Assembly: GCA_937901255.1 (NCBI GenBank)
Contig: CALCHN010000064.1
Coordinates: 1 to 64,000 of the forward strand
DNA length: 64,000 nucleotides
Reading direction: 5' to 3'
Origin: an uncultured Flavobacteriales bacterium
GTDB taxonomy: Bacteria > Bacteroidota > Bacteroidia > Flavobacteriales_E > Vicingaceae
The position numbers were made by a program, and so were the translations under genes. A model generated the notes under the pieces. That model saw only the letters and a list, made by a program, of their open reading frames with translations, was not told the origin of the DNA and ran no database searches. Each line of letters begins with the position of its first letter. Position 1 is the stretch's first letter. This document shows positions 1-7,776 of the stretch, one piece after another.

Positions 1-95
1 GAATGGAAGCTTTTATTTGTTGTAGGTTTGCTGTAATGTTCATGGAGCAAAGTTAGTTTTTTAGCTTTGGTGTTGAAAAGGTTCTTTATCTTAAT

Positions 96-1337
96 TTAAG
101 CCAAACTATAAATCGTCAACCCACTTCTCATTTTGGGTTCTATCCAAGTACTTTTTGGAGGCATAATGTTGTTGGCATCAGCAACAGCTTTAAGTTGTTC
201 TATCGCAACAGGAAACAAACCAAAAGCAACAATGGCTTCTTCGCTATCTACTTTTTCTCTTAATCCTTCAGCTCCTTTAGTCCCTTCCATAAATTCAATA
301 CGGTTATCGGTTTTTAAGTCGGTAATGCCTAAAATAGGTGTGAGGATGTTGGTAGTAAGAATTCTTGCATCTAAATTGCCAACAATATCATTTTCATCAT
401 AAGTGCCTTTTTTAGCAGTAATGGAATACCATTTTCCGGCAAGGTACATAGAGAAATTATGTCTTTTTGTAGGGGAATAGTCTGTGGTTTTTTCTTCTAC
501 TTCAAAAATTTTTGCAACTTCAGCTAAAAAACTTTCGGGTGTATGTTCATTCAAACTGCTAACCGTCCTGTTGTATTCAATAATATTGAGTTTGCTTTCG
601 GGAATAAGGTAGGACAAAAAGAAATTAAAAGGAGCATCAGGATGATAATTTGGGTTTTCAGCACGTTTGCTTTGAGCATACAATACGGATGAAGCCGAAC
701 GATGGTGTCCGTCTGCGATGTAAATTTTATCAATATTCTTAAAGGCTTCCACCAAAGCGGCAATATCGTTTTCATCATTTACCAACCATAAATCTTGTTT
801 GATGTGGTGCGTAGTACAAAACTCGTATTCTGAGCGAGTGGTTAAATATTTATTAATAACGGCATCAACAACAGGGTTGTCTTTATAGGTTAGCAAAACA
901 GGCTCTGCATTAAATTGGCAAACATCTAAATAGAGTTTAAAAGTTTCTTCACGTTGCGTTAAAGTATGCTCGTGAATTTTAATATTTCCGTTGAGGTAAT
1001 CATCAACAGAAATCCCAGAAATTAACCCTACATAAGTGTTGGTTGGAGTTATTTGTCGGTAGATGTAAAAAGATTCTTTTTCATCTTGCATAAAAATACC
1101 AGCATCATTAAACTCATCAAATCTTTCTTTAACCTTTTCAAAACGTTCTACAGAATTGGGTTGTGTTTTATTATCAGCTCTAAATTCGGGATTGATGACA
1201 TGCAAAAAAGTGTAAGGATTGCTTTCCAACTTAGCCTCTAATAAGTGCTTAGGATAAATGTAAGCAGGCATACTCGATACCAAATAGGCTTTATCTCTAG
1301 TCGGACGAATTGCTTTGAAAGGGATTATTTTTGCCAT
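96..1337 (-). CDS. DUF1015 family protein of the serine biosynthesis cluster
   Basis: This 413-residue soluble protein has no signal peptide or membrane segment. It matches the DUF1015 family over its full length. The most conspicuous motif is ADGHHR at residues 208-213, which is typical of the family. It is the last gene of a minus-strand run serC, serA, DUF1015, an arrangement common in Bacteroidota, so a role linked to serine or phosphoserine metabolism is likely but not demonstrated. A DGHHR-type signature recalls the ParB/SerK fold, which includes serine kinases. I treat that as a weak inference. The run is interrupted here by two GxxExxY elements. The ATG start at 1337 directly precedes the conserved AKIIPFKAIRP N-terminus. 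Confidence 0.85.
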   Translation of the reverse strand: MAKIIPFKAIRPTRDKAYLVSSMPAYIYPKHLLEAKLESNPYTFLHVINPEFRADNKTQPNSVERFEKVKERFDEFNDAGIFMQDEKESFYIYRQITPTNTYVGLISGISVDDYLNGNIKIHEHTLTQREETFKLYLDVCQFNAEPVLLTYKDNPVVDAVINKYLTTRSEYEFCTTHHIKQDLWLVNDENDIAALVEAFKNIDKIYIADGHHRSASSVLYAQSKRAENPNYHPDAPFNFFLSYLIPESKLNIIEYNRTVSSLNEHTPESFLAEVAKIFEVEEKTTDYSPTKRHNFSMYLAGKWYSITAKKGTYDENDIVGNLDARILTTNILTPILGITDLKTDNRIEFMEGTKGAEGLREKVDSEEAIVAFGLFPVAIEQLKAVADANNIMPPKSTWIEPKMRSGLTIYSLA

Positions 1338-1360
1338 ATATTTTATATTTTAACCGATTT

Positions 1361-1818
1361 TAACCACATAGATACATAGTTTTTATTGTTTAGGAAGTTC
1401 TTTAAAATATTCGTTCACAAGAGTTTTTTGACCTTCATGAAAGATATTTTTACAATTAAAATTAATAAGAACTCCTTTAGGTACTTTAAGAAGTTTCATA
1501 TAGTTCAGAAGCTGTGCTTCATGAATTTCATTAAATTGTGTAATTGCTTTTAATTCAACAACCAAGCAGTTTTCGATGAGAAAATCACATCTAAAATCAA
1601 TATTTAGCTTTTTGCTTTTATAAATTACAGGTATTTTTAACTCTGATAAAAAATTTATTTTTCTATGTATTAACTCTTCTTTTAAACATTCTTGATAAAC
1701 GCTTTCTAAAAGACCTCTCCCCATCAATTTATGTACTTCAATTGCTGCTCCAATTACTTCATAGGTTAGTTCGTCTAAATATTTGTGTGTTATACTCAAC
1801 TATGTTTCTATGTGGTTT
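1361..1818. mobile_element. inverted-repeat element carrying a GxxExxY gene (copy 1)
   Basis: Two 21-nt arms lie at 1361-1381 and, inverted, at 1798-1818. They share the word AACCACATAGAWACATAGTT and agree at 19 of 21 positions. The enclosed ORF fills the space: its stop codon is 2 nt from the left arm and its first possible start overlaps the right arm. The element separates serA from the DUF1015 gene. The same arms occur without a gene at 52805-52950 and 55131-55269. I see no target-site duplication. Calling it mobile is an inference from arm symmetry, repetition and insertion between operon genes. Confidence 0.6.
1383..1799 (-). CDS. GxxExxY protein, PD-(D/E)XK nuclease-like
   Basis: This 138-residue protein carries the family signature at G29, E32 and Y35, preceded by the typical AIEVHKLMGRG segment. 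The PD-(D/E)XK-type residues D72 and ExK at 82-84 are present. The family (PDDEXK_3) is uncharacterised, and nuclease activity is only suggested by the fold. The only start compatible with the frame is TTG at 1799, because a TAG stop immediately precedes it. Translation would therefore begin on the inner edge of the inverted repeat. It is a paralogue of the protein encoded at 2936-3349. Confidence 0.85.
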   Translation of the reverse strand: MSITHKYLDELTYEVIGAAIEVHKLMGRGLLESVYQECLKEELIHRKINFLSELKIPVIYKSKKLNIDFRCDFLIENCLVVELKAITQFNEIHEAQLLNYMKLLKVPKGVLINFNCKNIFHEGQKTLVNEYFKELPKQ

Positions 1819-1842
1819 TAAGTGTTTTTACAGAGTTATAAC

Positions 1843-2790
1843 TTACAATAACAACTCTTTAATCTGACTAGCCAGTTCTTCACCAATTCTATCTTGAGCT
1901 TCTAGTGTGGCAGCACCAATATGTGGTGTAAGTGAAATTTTTGGGTGTTTCAATAAATCTTCTCTTGGAGTTGGTTCGTTTTCAAAAACATCTAAAGCAG
2001 CGTGAGCCACTTTTCCTGAGTTTAAATTGGTAATTAATGCATCTTCATCTACCACACCGCCACGAGCAGCATTCACAATGATTACACCATCTTTCATGAT
2101 GGCAAATTCTTCACGGCCAATAGCTGGTTGGTTCAATTTTGGGACATGCAATGAAATAAAATCAGCATTTTTTAATACATTTTCCTTAGTTGTTGAGTTC
2201 AACTCAATAGCCACTTCTTGATTACCTACTTTTACTTTTATGGTAGCTTTTTCAGTAAAAGGGTCGGTATAAATAACATTCATTCCGCAACCTAAAGCAT
2301 AACTTGCCGTTGCCTGACCAATTCTTCCAAAACCAATAATACCAAGCGTTTTTCCTCTTAATTCTATGCCTTTAGCGTATTTTTTCTTTAAAGTTTTAAA
2401 TTCAGTTGCTCCATTGGCAGGCATTTGTCGGTTGGCATCATATAAAAATCTAACAGCACCAAATAAGTGAGCCATTACCATTTCTGCTACCGATTGAGAG
2501 GAAGATGCAGGTGTATTGATGACATGTAAGCCTTTTTCTTTGGCGTAAGCCACATCAATATTATCCATACCAACACCACCACGTCCGATTAACTTCAAAT
2601 TCGGACAAGCGTCAATAAGGTCTTTACGAACAGTAGTAGCACTTCTAACTAACAGGGCTACATAATTTTCGTTGTTAACTGCTTGTATTAATTCATTTTG
2701 AGGGACTGTTTCTGTTACAACGGTAAATCCCGCTGCTTCTAATTGTTGTTTGCCTATTGGGGCAATTCCATCGTTAGCTAATATTTTCAT
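1843..2790 (-). CDS. serA: D-3-phosphoglycerate dehydrogenase
   Basis: This enzyme oxidises 3-phosphoglycerate to 3-phosphohydroxypyruvate with NAD, the first committed step of serine synthesis. The 315 residues are the short form, with substrate- and NAD-binding domains but no C-terminal ACT domain. Visible motifs are GRGGVGMDNIDV near residue 70, the dinucleotide loop GFGRIGQA near 155, the catalytic-arginine region AARGGVVDEDAL near 243, and the catalytic histidine in LTPHIGAAT near 290. It lies between serC and the DUF1015 gene on the same strand, with a GxxExxY element on each side. Lack of the ACT domain suggests no direct serine feedback by that route. Confidence 0.93.
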   Translation of the reverse strand: MKILANDGIAPIGKQQLEAAGFTVVTETVPQNELIQAVNNENYVALLVRSATTVRKDLIDACPNLKLIGRGGVGMDNIDVAYAKEKGLHVINTPASSSQSVAEMVMAHLFGAVRFLYDANRQMPANGATEFKTLKKKYAKGIELRGKTLGIIGFGRIGQATASYALGCGMNVIYTDPFTEKATIKVKVGNQEVAIELNSTTKENVLKNADFISLHVPKLNQPAIGREEFAIMKDGVIIVNAARGGVVDEDALITNLNSGKVAHAALDVFENEPTPREDLLKHPKISLTPHIGAATLEAQDRIGEELASQIKELLL

Positions 2791-2893
2791 TTGATAGGTA
2801 TAAGGTTTGAGGTTCGAAGTTTGAGGTTTGGTTATTCCAAAATATCAAACTTTGAACATATAGTTAATAATTTATAGTTTTTTTTTTTTTTCA

Positions 2894-3395
2894 TGCCACA
2901 GATTACGTTAATTTTCACAGATTTGCTTCGCAGATTTAAGTTAGTATTACTCTTCTAAATGAGAGAGATTCTTCTCCAAAGTTGATAATTAATCCAATTT
3001 TTAAATTTGAGCAGGCTAAATAGTTTATTGTTTGTTTAATATCTTCATCATAGATTCCTGATTGAGCCTTAATTTCAAGAATTATTTGTTGATGAGCAAT
3101 GAAATCAGCGATATATTTTCTCTTTAACAATCTTCCTTTATAGTTAATTTCAAAAGGTTTTTCTCTCTCATATAAAATATTGTTATCGTTGAATTCTATT
3201 TCCAATGCATCTTTATAAACTATTTCTAAAAAACCTCTACCAATTTCTTTATGAACTTCCATTGCTAAACCAATTATCTTATAAGTTTCCTTACCTAAAG
3301 GATACTTATCATTTGCATAAAAAGATTTTGGTTCTTCAATTACAATCATAATAATCAGTGAAAACAATCTGCGTAAATATGTGAAATCAGTGGCA
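2894..3395. mobile_element. inverted-repeat element carrying a GxxExxY gene (copy 2)
   Basis: Two 43-nt arms lie at 2894-2936 and, inverted, at 3353-3395. Both have the layout TGCCACWGATT, 11 nt, CRCAGATT, 5 nt, CRCWGATT, so repeated words keep identical spacing in each arm. The GxxExxY ORF fits exactly between them: its stop overlaps the left arm by one base and its ATG is 3 nt from the right arm. The arm sequence differs from copy 1 but the architecture is the same. The element separates serC from serA. A long T tract (about 2879-2891) lies just outside the left arm. Confidence 0.6.
2936..3349 (-). CDS. GxxExxY protein, PD-(D/E)XK nuclease-like
   Basis: This protein of about 137 residues has the signature G39-F-L-E42-I-V-Y45 and the PD-(D/E)XK-like residues D82 and ExK at 92-94. 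I chose the ATG at 3349. A TTG six codons upstream is in frame but lies inside the inverted-repeat arm. The protein is clearly related to the one encoded at 1383-1799, but their sequences are quite divergent, so the two copies are not a recent tandem duplication. The biochemical role of the family is unknown. Confidence 0.83.
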   Translation of the reverse strand: MIVIEEPKSFYANDKYPLGKETYKIIGLAMEVHKEIGRGFLEIVYKDALEIEFNDNNILYEREKPFEINYKGRLLKRKYIADFIAHQQIILEIKAQSGIYDEDIKQTINYLACSNLKIGLIINFGEESLSFRRVILT

Positions 3396-3408
3396 GAAAA
3401 AAGTTTAT

Positions 3409-4482
3409 TTACCCAAATTTTACTGCAAATTCTTTCATTACATCTACCAATACTTGTACACTTTCTAAAGGCAATGCATTGTACATGGAAGCTCTGTATC
3501 CGCCTACATCTCTGTGTCCTTTAATTCCGCTAATGTTGGCTGCTTGCCACATTTTGTTGAATTCATCCGTTAAACTTTCATCTTTTAATACAAAAGTTGC
3601 ATTCATGTTAGAACGATCGGCAACATTGGCTGTTCCTTCAAATAGTGGGTTAGCATCAATTTCGTTGTATAGTAAGTCGGCTTTTTGCTGGTTAACTTTT
3701 TCTATCCATTCTACACCACCATTATCTTTTAACCATTGTAGTGTTAACATAGAAACATAAATAGGGAAAACCGGAGGAGTGTTAAACATCGATTCTTTTT
3801 TGATGTGCGTTTGTAAATCCAACATGGTAGGAATTTGTCGTCCGCTTTTACCTAAAGCACTGTCTTTTACAATATATAAAGTGGTTCCGGCCGGTCCCAT
3901 ATTTTTTTGAGCTCCGGCATAAATCATATCAAATTGTGAAACATCAATTTTTTTGCTAAAAATATCTGAAGACATATCCGCAATAATAGGAATACGGCTA
4001 ATGGGGATATTTTTGAATTGAGTTCCAAAAATAGTATTGTTAGTGGTAATGTGTAAATAATCAGCATCACCCGGAATTTGATATTTTTTAGGAATATAAT
4101 TAAAATTTTTGTCTTTTGAACTGGCTATTTCGTGTACAGTTCCCATTTTCTGAGCTTCTTGTAGTGCTTTGCTTGCCCAAACGCCCGTGTTTACGTAAGC
4201 AGCTGAGCCATTTTCTTTCAAAAAGTTGAATGGAACTTTTAAAAATCCTAAACTGGCACCACCTTGAAGAAATAGTATGGAATAACCATCTGGAACGCCT
4301 AATAGTTCTTTTACTAAAGCCTGAGCTTTTTCCATTACTTCAACAAAATCTTTACTTCTGTGAGAAATTTCTATTAATGAAAGATTTAAATTGTTGAAAT
4401 TAATTACTGCTTCTGATGCTTGTTTTAACACTTCTTGAGGCAAGATACATGGCCCTGCACTGAAATTATGAACTTTAGACAT
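3409..4482 (-). CDS. serC: phosphoserine aminotransferase
   Basis: This is a PLP enzyme of 357 residues that transaminates 3-phosphohydroxypyruvate to phosphoserine with glutamate, the second step of serine synthesis. It also serves pyridoxine synthesis in many bacteria. The N-terminal signature NFSAGPCILP is at residues 6-15. The Schiff-base lysine is K193 in AGAQKNMGPAG, and phosphate-binding HRSK is at 41-44. Length is normal for class V aminotransferases of this type. It is the first gene of the minus-strand serine cluster. serB is not seen in the window. Confidence 0.95.
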   Translation of the reverse strand: MSKVHNFSAGPCILPQEVLKQASEAVINFNNLNLSLIEISHRSKDFVEVMEKAQALVKELLGVPDGYSILFLQGGASLGFLKVPFNFLKENGSAAYVNTGVWASKALQEAQKMGTVHEIASSKDKNFNYIPKKYQIPGDADYLHITTNNTIFGTQFKNIPISRIPIIADMSSDIFSKKIDVSQFDMIYAGAQKNMGPAGTTLYIVKDSALGKSGRQIPTMLDLQTHIKKESMFNTPPVFPIYVSMLTLQWLKDNGGVEWIEKVNQQKADLLYNEIDANPLFEGTANVADRSNMNATFVLKDESLTDEFNKMWQAANISGIKGHRDVGGYRASMYNALPLESVQVLVDVMKEFAVKFG

Positions 4483-4567
4483 AAATAATTGATTTTTAAA
4501 AGTAATTGATTTTTCGACAAAGGTAGTATTAAAATCATCCTTTTAAAAAAAACTAAAGGGTTAATTT

Positions 4568-5416
4568 TTACCTTTTAATCGTGTTCTTAAAGATAAGTTT
4601 TTTTAAGAGATAATAGCTATAAGCCATTTTAATATTAACGGCTCCATCAACATTGTTTTCCATTGGTAATCGTTGAAGGTTAAAAGCTATCTCATCATCT
4701 TTAATGCCTGCACTTCCAAAGGTTAAATCTACGTGGTTTTTTATGGCTGAAAAGAATTTTTTGTTCACCTTAAAATCGGTAAATGGGAAAGAAAATACAG
4801 TATAATCTAGTTGAAATCTGTTTTTAATATCTTCAATACTAGCAAGGGTTTGATGTATTTGTTCATCTAAAGAAAGTTCTTCATACAAAGGATGGTTGAG
4901 GCTGTGAGCTCCAAAGGTAAATCCTTGTGCAATAAGTTCGTTAATTTGTGCTGTGGTTAAATATGGTTGGTGTTTGGCTAAATAATCATCCCAATTGATA
5001 TTAAAAGTTTTAGCTAGGTCGTCAATATCATTTTTATCTTTAAAACTGAAATCTAATACAGTATCAGTGTAAAGTTCATCACTTAAAATGCTTGCTTTAT
5101 ACCTATAAAATAAATCTTTATTATCTATAAAATGGTTGTTTAAAAATATGGTTGCCGGAATTTTCTTTTCTATTAAAATAGGAGCAATAATATGGTAGAA
5201 TTCGCTTAAACCATCATCAAAAGTAAGGTGGAAAGAATTTTTAGGTATAGGTTTTTTTGTTTGATGATATTCCAATAATTCTTTTAAAGTAATGGGTTTA
5301 AAATGAGTGAGTAAATAATCTAAGTCCTCCTTAAATTCAGCTATGGTTTTGTGTTTGTAAAGGTTTCTGATGTGGGTAGGAGGGTTGTCTGTAACTAAGT
5401 GATAAAAAGGCAGCAA
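4568..5416 (-). CDS. polysaccharide deacetylase (NodB homology domain)
   Basis: This carbohydrate-esterase-4-type deacetylase likely removes N-acetyl groups from an envelope or exported glycan. The NodB motif TFDDG is at residues 65-69 of the stated frame and the metal-binding HSLNH is at 171-175. The start is uncertain. The first conventional codon is TTG at 5416, but the frame stays open for 34 codons further upstream with a plausible helical sequence ending in NRKVLLPFYHL and no ATG, GTG or TTG. Initiation at an ATT near 5503 or a lost start codon is possible. It follows the FemAB-like gene by 91 bp and probably shares its transcript. Confidence 0.8.
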   Translation of the reverse strand: MLPFYHLVTDNPPTHIRNLYKHKTIAEFKEDLDYLLTHFKPITLKELLEYHQTKKPIPKNSFHLTFDDGLSEFYHIIAPILIEKKIPATIFLNNHFIDNKDLFYRYKASILSDELYTDTVLDFSFKDKNDIDDLAKTFNINWDDYLAKHQPYLTTAQINELIAQGFTFGAHSLNHPLYEELSLDEQIHQTLASIEDIKNRFQLDYTVFSFPFTDFKVNKKFFSAIKNHVDLTFGSAGIKDDEIAFNLQRLPMENNVDGAVNIKMAYSYYLLKKLIFKNTIKR

Positions 5417-5507
5417 TACCTTTCTGTTAGAAAAGCGGATTAATTGCTCTTGAGAAAACCAATAAGCAATAATTTGAGCAATATTTTCAATAATTCTATT
5501 AATGAGT

Positions 5508-6443
5508 TTAACGCTTTAAGAGTTTAAATAAAAATGAGTTGGTTTTTTTTATACTAAAATAAGGTGTTTGAATTCCACCAAAAGCTCTAAAATGTTTTTC
5601 AATGGATTTAATCATAGAACCTTCAAAATTAAAATGTTTGCCCAAAGCATTCATTTTTTTGATAGCCTCCCAAATTAAAAGACTCATGGCTCCCGAATTT
5701 TTGAATTGATGATTGGTAGCACTAAATAAATAGTAAGCAGTATGTTTATCCCAAACCAATAACATCATGGCATGGGAGTTTTTATTTTCGTCTATTGCAA
5801 TTAATAACTCACCACAATTATTGTTTTTACAATATTGATAAAGTTTATTTACTTTTTCAAAAGGAACATTTAGCGGAATGTTTTTAATGAGATAATCTTG
5901 TTTTTTTAGCTCGTAAAGTTGCTCAATGTTTTCTGATGAGGAAATATGGATGTTTTTCTCAGCTTTTCTAATGTCCCATTTTAAATTACTCTTAAAAGCA
6001 TCAAAAATAACATCAACATTAGTATGGTGCTTTATAATATAGGTGTACCTAGTTGTTTGCTCAAAACCTTTCCAATAAAAAGCCATCCAATTGGTAAAAT
6101 TTGGATGAAACATTTGATGGTAATGAGCTACATCAGGCAATTGTTTTAGAAGGTTTTCACAAACTTCTTTTTCAAAACCTATTTTAGTAGCGTATTTCTG
6201 ATTAGGAGGGTAATTTATCCAAACTCCTTGGTAGGGAAGAAATATTTCTGGATTAATTTTTTTGAAACCAAACTTGCTTCTAATTATATAAGGTAAACAG
6301 CCAACAATTTTTTCATCTCTAATATCAAGGGCTACATCCCAATTATCTTCAAAAAGAGCTTGGTAATAACCATATTGGTAAAACAAAGGGATTTCCTTGT
6401 TGTTATCACACCATTGTTTATACTTTTCTTTGTTGTTACTCAT
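5508..6443 (-). CDS. FemAB/GNAT-like acyltransferase
   Basis: This 311-residue protein resembles the GNAT-fold FemAB-like family that transfers amino-acyl or acyl groups in cell-wall or exopolysaccharide pathways. The C-terminal half has the expected acetyltransferase layout: a strand followed by NSGAMSLLIWEAI near residues 245-258 and NFEGS near 275-279. No signal peptide or membrane helix is present, so it is cytoplasmic. It is followed by a NodB deacetylase on the same strand, and such pairs occur in exopolysaccharide loci. No glycosyltransferases are nearby, so the substrate cannot be named. Confidence 0.65.
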   Translation of the reverse strand: MSNNKEKYKQWCDNNKEIPLFYQYGYYQALFEDNWDVALDIRDEKIVGCLPYIIRSKFGFKKINPEIFLPYQGVWINYPPNQKYATKIGFEKEVCENLLKQLPDVAHYHQMFHPNFTNWMAFYWKGFEQTTRYTYIIKHHTNVDVIFDAFKSNLKWDIRKAEKNIHISSSENIEQLYELKKQDYLIKNIPLNVPFEKVNKLYQYCKNNNCGELLIAIDENKNSHAMMLLVWDKHTAYYLFSATNHQFKNSGAMSLLIWEAIKKMNALGKHFNFEGSMIKSIEKHFRAFGGIQTPYFSIKKTNSFLFKLLKR

Positions 6444-6595
6444 GCCTTAATTTAGACGAAAATATTTTGTTGCAAACTTACATAAATGCAATTAATAATT
6501 TATAAGGAATAACTCGCAGACTAATTTAATAGTATGTTTTTCAGTAGTAAATTAGTTTTTGCAATTAAAAACACCTTCAATAAGAGTTAATTTTA

Positions 6596-6603
6596 TAATT
6601 TTG
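6596..6603 (+). promoter_or_regulatory. candidate -7 element for pdhB
   Basis: TAATTTTG fits the Bacteroidota TAnnTTTG element 62 nt upstream of the pdhB ATG. No TTG is found at the usual 17-23 nt spacing, so support is moderate. Confidence 0.35.
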
Positions 6604-6665
6604 ACGTCCTAATTGATTTAAGTTTTAGATAAAACTATAAGCTTATAAACATATAAACTATCATT

Positions 6666-7643
6666 ATGAGAGAAATACAATTTAGAGAAGCACTTAATGA
6701 GGCTATGAGTGAAGAAATGAGAAGAGATGAAAACATCTTTTTGATGGGAGAGGAAGTAGCTGAATATAATGGAGCATATAAAGTAAGTAAAGGGATGTTG
6801 GATGAATTTGGAGCGAAAAGAGTTATAGATACACCCATTGCTGAAAACGGATTTACAGGTATTGCTGTTGGTGCTGCTATGAATGGTTTAAGACCAATTG
6901 TTGAATTTATGACCTGGAATTTTTCTTTGGTTGCGATAGATCAGATTATAAATAATGCAGCCAAAATGTATAATATGTCGGGAGGGCAATTGCCAATTCC
7001 TATTGTATTTAGAGGAGGAACAGGCTCTGCAGGTCAGTTAGGAGCAACACATTCGCAAGATTTTGCTAATTGGTATGCCAACTGTCCGGGTTTAAAAGTA
7101 ATTCAACCTTCTAACCCTTATGATGCAAAAGGCTTATTGAAAGCAGCTATTAGAGATAACGACCCAGTAATTTTTATGGAATCGGAACAAATGTATGGAG
7201 ACAAAGGACCAGTACCAGAAGGTGAATACTTATTGCCAATTGGAATTGCAGATGTGGTAAAAGAAGGAACAGATGTTACCATTGCAGGTTTTGGAAAAAT
7301 GATGAAATTGGTTAAAACTGCTGCTCAAGAATTAGCTAAAGAAGGAGTAAGTGTTGAGGTAATTGATTTAAGAACAGTTCGTCCTATTGATTATGCAACG
7401 ATTATTAATTCAGTTAAAAAAACAAACAGATTAGTTTGTGTGGAAGAATCTTGGCCATTAGGTAGTATTGCTTCTGAAGTTGCTTTTAAAGTACAAAAAG
7501 ATGCATTCGATTATTTAGATGCTCCCGTTATAAGAGTTACAGGAGCGGATGTTCCTATGAGTTTCTCAGTACCTTTAATTGAAGCCTATTTGCCAAATGT
7601 AGATAAAATTATCAAAGCTGTTAATCAGGTGATGTATAGATAA
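6666..7643 (+). CDS. pdhB: pyruvate dehydrogenase E1 component, beta subunit
   Basis: This is the beta subunit (325 residues) of the heterotetrameric pyruvate dehydrogenase E1, which uses thiamine diphosphate to decarboxylate pyruvate. The N-terminus MREIQFREALNEAMSEEM, the TPIAENGFTGIAVGAA segment near residue 57 and the C-terminal ADVPMSF are hallmarks of PdhB and related 2-oxoacid dehydrogenase beta chains. The alpha subunit and E2 are not adjacent, so the complex is encoded at scattered sites. A branched-chain 2-oxoacid dehydrogenase beta subunit is the main alternative. The gene stands alone between a leader and a strong terminator. Confidence 0.9.
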   Translation: MREIQFREALNEAMSEEMRRDENIFLMGEEVAEYNGAYKVSKGMLDEFGAKRVIDTPIAENGFTGIAVGAAMNGLRPIVEFMTWNFSLVAIDQIINNAAKMYNMSGGQLPIPIVFRGGTGSAGQLGATHSQDFANWYANCPGLKVIQPSNPYDAKGLLKAAIRDNDPVIFMESEQMYGDKGPVPEGEYLLPIGIADVVKEGTDVTIAGFGKMMKLVKTAAQELAKEGVSVEVIDLRTVRPIDYATIINSVKKTNRLVCVEESWPLGSIASEVAFKVQKDAFDYLDAPVIRVTGADVPMSFSVPLIEAYLPNVDKIIKAVNQVMYR

Positions 7644-7666
7644 TTATGCTAATTATAGAATTAAGG

Positions 7667-7705
7667 AAACACTTTTTTGGTACTCAAAAAAGTGTTTTTT
7701 TTCTT
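7667..7705 (+). terminator. rho-independent terminator of pdhB
   Basis: A 12-bp stem (7667-7678 with 7686-7697, AAACACTTTTTT paired with its complement) encloses a short loop and is followed by a T-rich run. It begins 23 nt after the pdhB stop. Confidence 0.8.
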
Positions 7706-7722
7706 TTATAGAATAAATTATA

Positions 7723-7730
7723 TACTTTTG
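7723..7730 (+). promoter_or_regulatory. candidate -7 element for hppA
   Basis: TACTTTTG matches TAnnTTTG about 46 nt before the ATG and directly after the pdhB terminator. No clear TTG lies at the usual -33 distance. Confidence 0.45.
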
Positions 7731-7776
7731 CCGACTTGAAAAAAATTACCTTATTATAAATTAAATATAAAATAAA

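Noticed and set aside
133..402. plus-strand frame opposite the DUF1015 gene
   Set aside because: It has hydrophobic and Ser-rich low-information sequence and lies antisense to a conserved gene.
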